Assembly: GCA_020638135.1 (NCBI GenBank)
Contig: JACKJE010000025.1
Span: forward strand, 1-38,416
Length of the DNA: 38,416 nt
Origin: Methylobacteriaceae bacterium
GTDB lineage: Bacteria > Pseudomonadota > Alphaproteobacteria > Rhizobiales > Beijerinckiaceae
Direction of reading: 5' to 3'
Shown here: positions 24,357 to 32,102 of the stretch, one piece after another
Numbering within the stretch: position 1 is the first letter of the stretch
Layout: each line of letters begins with the position of its first letter
Position numbers and translations under genes: made by a program
Notes under the pieces: generated by a model
What the model was told of the DNA's origin: nothing
The model's input: the letters and a program-made list of their open reading frames with translations, nothing else
Databases searched by the model: none

Positions 24357-26285
24357 TTATTCCCAACTCTTCCCGTTGCTAAACATAACCTGCATCGCCG
24401 CAGCAAAGCACTCGCGCTCACTCCTATCGATCAAATGGTTACCGATTTGGTAAAATTCAAGATGCCCCCCCGCCCGCTCTTCTGCATAGGAAATTAACGT
24501 CTTATACACTGATCTCGCACAATCAACCGCAATATCCACATCTCCCAAAACTACGTGAGCTCTCATACGATTGTCTACGTTCTTATATGAATCAATAAAT
24601 TCATCCACCCTTACTGTTTCTTCAAATTTCAGAGCATCTCGTAATTTCGACGGACTTATATCTTCCCCTGAGGTGCCATTTTTTATCAGCATTGAAAGAT
24701 AAAAAATTCTATTACTTGCCGCTTTGTCAGCGTACACATTAAATAGGCGCTCCGACCGCGTTTTGGCATCGAACGATTGCCATAGCTCAATCGCGTGTTG
24801 TGTCACTGACAAAGCGACTCGAAGTCCCTCGATTTTCCCATCGCCATCTTCCGATCGACTGCGATCGTAATGAATCCAACCTGTCAGGATTGCCGCAGCC
24901 AATGAGAGCCAGTGCTTCGATCCGGTCAGAGCATCCTTTGCGGCCAAGTCTGGGATTTCTGACAAATTTGATAGAGCCTCATCTAGGCCATTCTCATGAT
25001 CGACGGAACGATTGACCAAAGCATTCGCGAGGCGCAAACGCACGGTCGGATCAGCGCCATGGGCCCCTTTTACATTTCTGTAGAGGTCGATGGCTAAATT
25101 CAACTTGTCCTGATGTCCGGAAAACTGGAGCGCATTTGCTAATTCCATATCCACAAAATACGAAACGGTCTTCCCACCCCTATCAATGACATGCGTTTGC
25201 CCAAAATTTCTGAGGAATTTTCGAACATGTTCTATCTTATCGGCCGCAATAGAATACAATCTCATTTCCTCAATTTTTGATTTCGCATCCTCTGCGCCTA
25301 TAAGATCCTTATAATATCCCTCAATTTGCGTAATTATTTCACTGGACACCTTCCCCGCTAGCGTCCGCACCATAACATCCTTGTCTTCTCGCCTAGATGT
25401 TACAGAATTAGAACCGGAGCTTGGAGAAAATTTCTTTCTAGCCGCCTCTAACTGACGTCGTATATGGGTAAAATATCGCCTTGTAACATCAATTGATGCC
25501 CGATTGACATCCACTGTACTTTTCTGAATCCCAAGCTGCTCCGCATACCCCGCATCTATTTCGGCAAATTCGTCCTTTCTACTATAAAATAAGAAATGTT
25601 CAGCCTCACTCCACGCTTCCTCAAAAATATCGCGCACTTGTACTTCAAAAAACGATAATTCTGAATATCGCTGAGCCCTTGGGACATCGCCCCGAGGATG
25701 ATCCATAATTAAAGGAACTTGAAAAATAAGATGTACGGACGAGTATCCCTCGCGGACAACCAAGTCTTTTATAACAGATTTATTATTTATTATTTTTTGA
25801 CAAAAATTCCTTGACCTAAGCATTTCTATTATTCTTTCGCCATTGCTTTTATAACTCGGGTCCATAGGAGTGCAATATACGCTTGCGTCAACAAGAGTGA
25901 TAGGTATATTATTGTTTATAACAAATTTTTCTAAGCGTTGCAATATATCTTCTATTACTATTTGTTGCTGTTCTTGAAACAACGTAACATATCTACAACC
26001 CCACCCATCTGTGATATCGGCCGGACCATACGATTTTTCTTGTCTCTTTCTGAGAATTTTACTCCATATCGCTTTCGCGCTCTTGAGTCGATTCTTGAAG
26101 GTATAAAGTCGCTGTCCGCCATCGACGTTCCGCAGCGTCGGAAGCAATAAGTCTCGCGTCTGAGCTGCCATATCGTGCAACTCTCTGCAACGATTAATTA
26201 ATTCTCCGCCCTTTAGCTCTGGTTCCATCGACCGCCCCATTTCGCAAGATTTTTCGCTCCAACCGCCACAAATATTTTTCGACAT
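24357..26285 (-). CDS. RelA/SpoT-domain nucleotidyltransferase with long helical C-terminus
   Basis: 642 residues. Residues 60-235 form a RelA/SpoT synthetase domain. R66 and K68 (NRLKSAKAIWSKIL) fit the ATP-binding basic pair, D93..G96.R98 (DGWGCR) the metal-binding DxxGxR, Y181 and H185 (GYSSVH) the G-loop, and E214/Q216/R218 (FFEVQVRD) the acceptor-site motif, followed by AWSEAEHFLFY. All key synthetase residues are visible, and there is no HD hydrolase domain. The remaining 400 residues are mostly helical with TPR-like stretches (LNLAIDLYRNVKGAHGADPTVRLRLANALVNRS). I recognise no ACT or TGS domain there. Products could be (p)ppGpp, (p)ppApp or pyrophosphorylated tRNA as in toxSAS and CapRel toxins; which one cannot be read from sequence. 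The gene is very AT-rich against its neighbours (18 G/C in 25741-25800), a strong sign of transfer. It stands alone between the Aat-like and RsmB genes. Confidence 0.8.
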   Translation of the reverse strand: MSKNICGGWSEKSCEMGRSMEPELKGGELINRCRELHDMAAQTRDLLLPTLRNVDGGQRLYTFKNRLKSAKAIWSKILRKRQEKSYGPADITDGWGCRYVTLFQEQQQIVIEDILQRLEKFVINNNIPITLVDASVYCTPMDPSYKSNGERIIEMLRSRNFCQKIINNKSVIKDLVVREGYSSVHLIFQVPLIMDHPRGDVPRAQRYSELSFFEVQVRDIFEEAWSEAEHFLFYSRKDEFAEIDAGYAEQLGIQKSTVDVNRASIDVTRRYFTHIRRQLEAARKKFSPSSGSNSVTSRREDKDVMVRTLAGKVSSEIITQIEGYYKDLIGAEDAKSKIEEMRLYSIAADKIEHVRKFLRNFGQTHVIDRGGKTVSYFVDMELANALQFSGHQDKLNLAIDLYRNVKGAHGADPTVRLRLANALVNRSVDHENGLDEALSNLSEIPDLAAKDALTGSKHWLSLAAAILTGWIHYDRSRSEDGDGKIEGLRVALSVTQHAIELWQSFDAKTRSERLFNVYADKAASNRIFYLSMLIKNGTSGEDISPSKLRDALKFEETVRVDEFIDSYKNVDNRMRAHVVLGDVDIAVDCARSVYKTLISYAEERAGGHLEFYQIGNHLIDRSERECFAAAMQVMFSNGKSWE

Positions 26286-26287
26286 AC

Positions 26288-26324
26288 CGATATTATCTTA
26301 ACCCTGCAATATCGAAGACGGCAA
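26288..26324 (-). promoter_or_regulatory. Promoter with inverted repeat upstream of the RelA/SpoT-domain gene
   Basis: On the minus strand TTGCCG (26324-26319) and TAAGAT (26300-26295), spaced 18 bases, look like -35 and -10 boxes. A perfect inverted repeat CGATATT...AATATCG (arms 26308-26314 and 26288-26294, 13-base spacer) straddles the -10 box and ends two bases before the ATG. That is a classic repressor or autoregulation geometry. Transcription from this -10 would give an almost leaderless mRNA, and no ribosome-binding site is seen before the ATG at 26285. Predicted by eye. Confidence 0.45.
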
Positions 26325-26416
26325 CCATGCCGCAGCCGATGTTGCATGAAGATCAATCTGGAATTGACGCGGCGAAATAATCAGAGCACTGAAGCACGTA
26401 CTTTCTCGGCCCAATC

Positions 26417-27718
26417 TTATTGGACTGGAACAAGGTCTAATTTGCAAATGTAAAAGCCGTCTGCGCCGATCTTGGATGGCCTGAGCGTGACGCCGTTTGC
26501 GCCGAAGTCCGCACGCTCCGACAGCGCCTCCAGCCCTGCCGCGCGCGTCGCTTCGATCATATCGTCCGATGAAAATTCGGGATGCGCCGCGAGGAAGGCC
26601 GCGATCCGGTCCTCGTTCTCCTCCAGCAGCAGGGAGCACGTGACGTAGACGAGGCGTCCGCCCGGCTTCACATATTTCGCCGCGCGCTCCAGCACGGCTT
26701 CCTGATCCTTCATGCGCTGTTCGAGCGCGCCGGGACGGATGCGCCATTTGGCGTCAGGGTTGCGGCGCCATGTGCCGACGCCGGTGCAGGGCGCGTCGAC
26801 CAGAACGAGATCGCAGCGGCCTTCGAGATCGGCCAGCACATCCTGCTTCCCGCGCGGGGCCCGGACCTGCACGTTTCGCGCGCCGGAGCGTTCGAGCCGC
26901 TCGTAAATCGGCATGAGGCGACGACCGTCGGCGTCGGTCGCGTAGATCTGGCCGGAATTGCCCATCAGGCTCGCCAGCGCCAGCGTCTTGCCGCCGCCGC
27001 CCGCGCAGAGGTCGAGCACCTGCTCGCCGGCTTGGGGCGCTGCGATCAGCGCGACAAGCTGCGAGGATTCGTCTTGCACCTCGACCAGGCCCTTCACAAA
27101 GGCCGGCTCAGCGGAAAGCGCCGGCCCGCGCCCGTCGCCGGACACCGCGATGCGCAGACCGAGCGGCGAGAAGGGCGTCGGCTGCGCTTCGAGATGAGCG
27201 AGTTCTTGGAGCGCTTTTTCGCGGGTCGTCTTGAGTAGATTGACGCGCAGGTCTACCGGCGCACGTTGGGCGAGCGCCCTGCCCTCGGCCACGGCTTCCG
27301 AGCCGAAAGCGCGCGCAAAATGCGGGGCGAGCCATTCGGGATAATCGCCCTGCACGTGTTCGGGCGCGCCTTCGAGGCTCGCGCTGGCAAGGCGCGCGCG
27401 CTCCTCGTCCGTGAGCGGCGTTGGCGCGTAGCGCTCGCCGGAACAGAGTTGTGCGATGGCGTCCGCGTCCATGCTGCGTGAAATCTTCAGCGCGCCGAGC
27501 ATTGTCGCGCGGGGGCTGTCCTCGCCCATGATCCACGCAGAGGAGGCGCGTGCGCGCAGCGCATCGTAGATCAGGTTGGCGATGGCCGTGCGGTCCTTGG
27601 CGCCCGCGTAGCGGTTGCGGCGGCCCCAGTCCTTGAGCGCCTCGCCGACAGGCACGCGCAGGTCGGCGATGCCGGCGAGAATGTCGATGGCGGCGGAGAG
27701 GCGGGCTGCAGGCGTCAT
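26417..27718 (-). CDS. rsmB: RsmB-type rRNA m5C methyltransferase
   Basis: 433 residues from ATG 27718 (MTPAARLSAAIDILAGIADL); a longer open frame upstream is low-complexity and probably not translated. The N-terminal NusB-like helical domain is followed by a class I SAM-dependent RNA methyltransferase domain. LDLCAGGGGKTLALA is the SAM-binding motif I, with DAPCTGVGTWRRNPD (motif IV) and VTCSLL (motif VI) supplying the two catalytic cysteines of the RsmB/Nop2/Sun family. It probably makes m5C967 in 16S rRNA. In many alphaproteobacteria an rsmB-like gene lies near guaA or guaB; here the AT-rich RelA/SpoT gene and the Aat-like gene lie between it and guaA. Confidence 0.9.
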   Translation of the reverse strand: MTPAARLSAAIDILAGIADLRVPVGEALKDWGRRNRYAGAKDRTAIANLIYDALRARASSAWIMGEDSPRATMLGALKISRSMDADAIAQLCSGERYAPTPLTDEERARLASASLEGAPEHVQGDYPEWLAPHFARAFGSEAVAEGRALAQRAPVDLRVNLLKTTREKALQELAHLEAQPTPFSPLGLRIAVSGDGRGPALSAEPAFVKGLVEVQDESSQLVALIAAPQAGEQVLDLCAGGGGKTLALASLMGNSGQIYATDADGRRLMPIYERLERSGARNVQVRAPRGKQDVLADLEGRCDLVLVDAPCTGVGTWRRNPDAKWRIRPGALEQRMKDQEAVLERAAKYVKPGGRLVYVTCSLLLEENEDRIAAFLAAHPEFSSDDMIEATRAAGLEALSERADFGANGVTLRPSKIGADGFYICKLDLVPVQ

Positions 27719-27829
27719 GCGGGCGTTTTCGGCTCGGATATTGCGGGGTCGTCGGTCTCTCACGCGCGGCCCTGCAAGGCAAGCCGCGGTAACCTCGTCG
27801 CAACGCGCGGCCGCTATGCTTAGCGCCGC

Positions 27830-29626
27830 ATGAACGAAGCCGAGGCCGCCCTCCATCCCAGCGCGCGCGCGGCCGTGGCGTTTCGCCCCGGCGTCGCCTT
27901 CGCCGTGCTCACGGCGCTCGGCTCCAGCATCGCCATCAGCTGGGGGCTGGCGACCGATGTGTGGACCTCAGGCGCCTTCGGCGACACCGACGACGCCATG
28001 CGCATGGTCCAGGTGCGCGACCTCATCGCCGGCCAGAACTGGTACGACATGGCGCAGCATCGGCTTGCGCCGCCCGCCGGCTCGTTCATGCACTGGTCGC
28101 GCGTGGTCGACGTTCCGCTTGTCATCCTGATGAAGACGTTCGGCCTCGTGCTCGCGCCGGCGCAGGCGGAAGCTGCAACGCGGCTCGCCTTTCCCCTCCT
28201 CATGCTCGCGGGCCTCTATCTGGCGGTCGCGCATGTCGCGCGTCTGTTCGGCGATCGCGCCGTGCAGATGACGGCCGTCGGCCTTGCGTTTGCGAGCGGA
28301 CCGTTCCTGTCGCAATTCATTCCCGGCCGCATCGATCACCATGCGCCGCAGATCGTGCTGCTGACGCTGGCGAGCGGCGGCGTTCTCGCCGCGCTCGATT
28401 CTGCGCGCGCAAAGGCGCTCTGGATCAGTGCGGCCTGCATGGCGCTGTCTCTGGCGATCAGCCTCGAAAACCTGCCGTTCTTTGTCGTGCTGCTGGCCGT
28501 CCCCGTCATCGCCTGGATCATGCGCGGCGCGGACATGGCGCCGGCGCTGCGCGCACTCGCGCTCGGCCTCATCGTCGCCCTGCCGGTTTGCTTCCTGGCG
28601 ACGATCGGTCCGCAGCGCTGGTCGAACACGGCCTGCGACGCCTATTCCGCCGCCCATCTCGTCGCGGGGCTGGCCGGCGCGCTGGCGCTGCTCGCGCTCG
28701 TCGCGCTGAGCGCGCGTCTCGAAACGATCTTTTCGCGCCTGGCGAGCGCCGGAGCGTTCGGACTCCTGCCGCTCGGCGCGCTGAAACTGGTCGCGCCGGC
28801 GTGTCTCGGCGATCCCTTCGTCGGTCTCGATCCGCTGGTGCGTGCGCTCTGGCTCTCGCATGTCGCCGAAGTGCAGACGCTGACGGATCTCGCCGCGAAC
28901 CAGCCGAGCGGGGCGTTGACACTCGGCGCGCCGCTCGCGCTCGCCCTGCTCGCGACTTCGATCGCGGCATGGTTCGAAAACGGCGTGCAACGCGCGCGCC
29001 TGGCTGCGCTCGCCGCGCTGATCGCCGTCGGTTTCGCAATGACATTCTGGGGCGTCCGCGTGTTTTCCTCGGTCGCGCCGCTCGCCGCCATCGGCGCCGC
29101 GGTCGCCGTCATAACGCTGGCGCGCCGCGCGATCGCGGCCGGGCCGCTGCGCCCGATCCTCGCCTTCGGGCTGTGCCTGCCCTTTGCGCCGGTCGCTTAT
29201 GCGGCCGTGCTGCCGGCGGACGCGAAGGGCGAAACCAGCCGCACGTCGGCCTGCCTCAAGCCCTCGGCGTTGCGGCCGCTCGATACGGCGCCGGCTGGCC
29301 TCGTGCTCGCGCCGATCGACGCGGGCGCGCATCTCCTCGCCTTCACGCATCATTCCGTCGTCGCTGCGCCCTATCACCGCAACAATGCCGGCAATCGACT
29401 GTCGATCGACACATTCCTCGCATCGCCCGACGAAGCGCGCAGGATCGCCGTGTCGTCAGGCGCGGATTATCTGGTCGCCTGCCCGCTCATGAAGCGCATG
29501 GAGATATTGGCCAAACGCGCGCCGCAGGGGCTTGCGGCCGAACTGATCGCGGGCCGCGCGCCCGGCTGGCTGGAGCCGCTCGATATCCAGGCGCAGCCGA
29601 ACACGATCTATCGGATCAGGCGTTAG
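27830..29626 (+). CDS. GT-C / STT3-like integral membrane glycosyltransferase
   Basis: 598 residues with around ten hydrophobic segments and a C-terminal soluble part (from about residue 465). Near residue 50, in the first extracytoplasmic loop, is the acidic motif GDTDDAMRMVQVRDLIAGQNWYD. PPAGSFMHWSRVVD follows. At residues 167-171, in the second large loop, is GRIDHHAPQ, resembling the DHH motif of STT3/AglB oligosaccharyltransferases. These motifs place it in the GT-C superfamily, which uses polyprenyl-phosphate-linked sugar donors on the periplasmic side. Acceptor and donor are unknown. It is convergent with a second polytopic protein that belongs to a GtrA/flavoprotein operon, suggesting a shared envelope-glycan job. 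Confidence 0.7.
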   Translation: MNEAEAALHPSARAAVAFRPGVAFAVLTALGSSIAISWGLATDVWTSGAFGDTDDAMRMVQVRDLIAGQNWYDMAQHRLAPPAGSFMHWSRVVDVPLVILMKTFGLVLAPAQAEAATRLAFPLLMLAGLYLAVAHVARLFGDRAVQMTAVGLAFASGPFLSQFIPGRIDHHAPQIVLLTLASGGVLAALDSARAKALWISAACMALSLAISLENLPFFVVLLAVPVIAWIMRGADMAPALRALALGLIVALPVCFLATIGPQRWSNTACDAYSAAHLVAGLAGALALLALVALSARLETIFSRLASAGAFGLLPLGALKLVAPACLGDPFVGLDPLVRALWLSHVAEVQTLTDLAANQPSGALTLGAPLALALLATSIAAWFENGVQRARLAALAALIAVGFAMTFWGVRVFSSVAPLAAIGAAVAVITLARRAIAAGPLRPILAFGLCLPFAPVAYAAVLPADAKGETSRTSACLKPSALRPLDTAPAGLVLAPIDAGAHLLAFTHHSVVAAPYHRNNAGNRLSIDTFLASPDEARRIAVSSGADYLVACPLMKRMEILAKRAPQGLAAELIAGRAPGWLEPLDIQAQPNTIYRIRR

Positions 29627-29675
29627 GCGGGGACGCTCCCTTCGAGGGCGCCACACCGTCCAAAAACAACGGCTC

Positions 29676-31640
29676 TCAGCGATTGCGCGCGCAGTCGATG
29701 ACGGCGTAGACGCCGATCCGGGCCGTCTCGACCTGATCGCCAGCGACCGTCATTTCCACCCGCAAGGCGGGCGCGGTCCACAGCTTCGCGCCGAGCGCGG
29801 GATCGAGTTTGGCGTCGGGCGCGACGGGCGCGACGATATAGGCCGGCGCGTCAGCCCGACCACAGATCTGCGCGACGCCCTTGCGGTCCGGCGTGAAGAA
29901 CCATTGCTTCGGCAGATTGGCGTAACGGCGCACGAGCGAGCCATTGTCGAGGCCGGCGGCGGCAAGCGCGTCGGCGCGCTCGCGATAGAGCGTGGCGAGA
30001 TCGCGCGAGAATACGATGCCGGCGCCCTGAATGTCGCCGAGCCAATGCGGGCGACGCAGCCAGACCCAGGGCTCGAGCGAGCTCTTCAGCCACAGGATTT
30101 CGCCGTCGCGCGGCGTCATCTGGGCGAGGTCGCCCTGCACCCGCGCTTCAGCGAGCGCGCGCGCATAGGAATCGGGATCGACCCAGAGGCGCGCGCCGAT
30201 CGCGGCCGCGCAGAGCGCGCCAGCCAGCGCCGCCACTTGCGGAACGCGCGCAACCGCCTTCGGAAGGCCCAGGGCGGCGAAGGCGACCGTCGCCACGAGG
30301 ATGACGTCGCCGGCGACCACGAGAAGGCGTTTCGTGAAGACCGGCTCGAAACCTTCGGTCGCCGGAAATTCCAGCCATTTGGCGAGCATGACGGCTGTCG
30401 GGATCGCGATCGTCGCGGCGACGGCAAGCCAGGTGTAGTTGGCGATCTTGTCGGTGATCGTCAGAAAAGCGGAGAACCGCGGTATCGTGACGTAGATGGC
30501 GATGACGAGAGCCACCAGCACGACCGGACCCTGGCTCGCCATCGCCCAGGCGAGGGCCAGCATGGCGAGCGAAAATTTTTCGCGCGGCGAGCCCTGCCCC
30601 ATGCGCACGGCGCAATAGCCGAGCGAGAAGGCGGCGAGAACGCCGGTCAGCCACCACATGCGCCATGTCTGCGCCTGCAACGCCAGCAACGAGGGCAGAG
30701 CGGCGCCGACAATCCACGCGACGACAACGCCCAACAAGCTGGCGATGAGGCCGGCGATCAGGATGCGCCGGAGACGACCGTCGGCATAGCTTGCCGCGAG
30801 CATGATCGTCCCGCCCCGCACGAGCGGCAGGATGAGATCGTCGGCGTCGTAGAGATGCGGGAAGAGATAGGTATTGCGATCCATCAGCAGCGACAGCCAT
30901 TGCGGATCGACGAGGACGCGCAGGCGCCCGGCAATGGGCGCATCGAGCGCCACCGCGACCCCGAGCGCAATGCAAGCGCCGGCGGCGGCGATCAGCCAGC
31001 GACGGTCCTCGACGCACAGGGCGAGGCCGATCGCGGCGACCCCGGCGAGCGCCATGATGGGGTGAAGCGCGGTCGCGACGGCCAGCAGCACGATGGCGAG
31101 GCTCAGGCGATGGGCGAGAAACGCCGCCAGCGCCAGCAGCGTGAATGCTTCCGCGTAAGGACGCGGCTCCGCCAGCATTTCGGCGTAGGTCAACAGCCGG
31201 TCGGGCCCGTAGACGGCCGGCGCAGCGAAGACGACTGCGGCGATCGCCATCTCCCGACCCGCAAACGCCTGACGCGCGAAGGCGAGCGCGCCGGCAAACC
31301 AAAGCGCGCCGCCGACAGCCGCGATCAGCGCCGCGCTCGTCGCGAAAGGCAAATGTGCGACGAGCCAGCGCGCGGCCGGCGTGAACAGGCTGAATTGCGA
31401 TTGTCCGTCGAGACGGAACATGAGGTCGCGGCCGACGCCGGCCGTATCGAGATCGGCGAGCGCGCGGCCCATATAGATCTTGGAATCGCCGAGTATGCCG
31501 GCGTAGGGATGTTCGATCGCGTAGAAAGCGGCCAGCGCGAGAAGCGCCGCGACGCCTGCGGCGAGACGCGTCAAGCTGGACGACGCGGCGCGGCGCCCTA
31601 CTCCCGCCCCATCGTCCACATCGGCTTCAATGGCGCTCAT
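29676..31640 (-). CDS. Large polytopic membrane protein, possibly GT-C-like
   Basis: 654 residues with roughly a dozen membrane helices followed by a C-terminal soluble part of about 170 residues. After the first helix comes IEHPYAGILGDSKIYMGRALADLD, and later a luminal segment MDRNTYLFPHLYDADDLILP. This multi-span plus periplasmic-tail layout is like GT-C glycosyltransferases, but I do not recognise the catalytic motif with certainty. It is third in an apparent minus-strand operon: the flavoprotein, then GtrA, then this gene nine bases downstream of the GtrA stop. A role in glycan transfer is inferred from these partners only. Confidence 0.6.
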   Translation of the reverse strand: MSAIEADVDDGAGVGRRAASSSLTRLAAGVAALLALAAFYAIEHPYAGILGDSKIYMGRALADLDTAGVGRDLMFRLDGQSQFSLFTPAARWLVAHLPFATSAALIAAVGGALWFAGALAFARQAFAGREMAIAAVVFAAPAVYGPDRLLTYAEMLAEPRPYAEAFTLLALAAFLAHRLSLAIVLLAVATALHPIMALAGVAAIGLALCVEDRRWLIAAAGACIALGVAVALDAPIAGRLRVLVDPQWLSLLMDRNTYLFPHLYDADDLILPLVRGGTIMLAASYADGRLRRILIAGLIASLLGVVVAWIVGAALPSLLALQAQTWRMWWLTGVLAAFSLGYCAVRMGQGSPREKFSLAMLALAWAMASQGPVVLVALVIAIYVTIPRFSAFLTITDKIANYTWLAVAATIAIPTAVMLAKWLEFPATEGFEPVFTKRLLVVAGDVILVATVAFAALGLPKAVARVPQVAALAGALCAAAIGARLWVDPDSYARALAEARVQGDLAQMTPRDGEILWLKSSLEPWVWLRRPHWLGDIQGAGIVFSRDLATLYRERADALAAAGLDNGSLVRRYANLPKQWFFTPDRKGVAQICGRADAPAYIVAPVAPDAKLDPALGAKLWTAPALRVEMTVAGDQVETARIGVYAVIDCARNR

Positions 31641-31649
31641 GGCGTCCGC

Positions 31650-32102
31650 TCAGGGGCGCGCGGGATGGAACAGGAAGAACCTGCGCGACAGGAAATTGAA
31701 AGCGAAGCACAGCACCGCCGTCGGCGCCTTGGCGGCGGCGACCGGCAGATGCAGACCGCCGACGAAGGCGAAGATCAGCACCTGGTTGAGAGCGAGGCCG
31801 GCGAGCCCGGTGACGAGGAAGCCGAACAATTCGCCGCCGGCGCTGTATTTCGAACGACCGCGGAACACCAGCTTGACGCTGAGGAGATAGGCGACGACGA
31901 GACCAAGGCTGAAGGCGATCGCCGCGGCGACGAGATAATGCAGTCCGAGATAGCTCGTCATCAGGATGAGCGAGCCCCAGTCGACGGCGAGCGCGAGAGC
32001 GCTCGCCGCGCCATAGCCGAAGGCGTCGACGACGAAGGATGTGATCGTGGCGCGCGCGCCGCGCGCCGGATGCAGCGGCTCGCTGGCGGCGTCGAGCGAC
32101 AT
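31650..32102 (-). CDS. GtrA family membrane protein
   Basis: A 150-residue GtrA/DPMS-type protein with four predicted helices: GYGAASALALAVDWGSLILM, YLVAAAIAFSLGLVVAYLLS, ELFGFLVTGLAGLALNQVLIF, and VAAAKAPTAVLCFAFNFLSRRFFLF. The ending NFLSRRFFLF matches the family's conserved N-(F/Y)-x-x-x-R-x-(F/W)-x-F tail. GtrA proteins are thought to flip polyprenyl-phosphate sugars or assist glycan modification in the inner membrane. Its ATG shares one base with the stop of the upstream flavoprotein gene, so the two are translationally coupled. Confidence 0.9.
   Translation of the reverse strand: MSLDAASEPLHPARGARATITSFVVDAFGYGAASALALAVDWGSLILMTSYLGLHYLVAAAIAFSLGLVVAYLLSVKLVFRGRSKYSAGGELFGFLVTGLAGLALNQVLIFAFVGGLHLPVAAAKAPTAVLCFAFNFLSRRFFLFHPARP

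Noticed and set aside
20658..26285. A complete integrative island at guaA
   Set aside because: No integrase, no transposase and no second copy of the guaA 3'-end sequence was seen. The foreign-looking genes may be separate acquisitions.
26417..27856. RsmB start 46 codons further upstream
   Set aside because: The added residues are Arg/Ala-rich and unlike the family; MTPAARLSAAIDIL at 27718 is the natural start.
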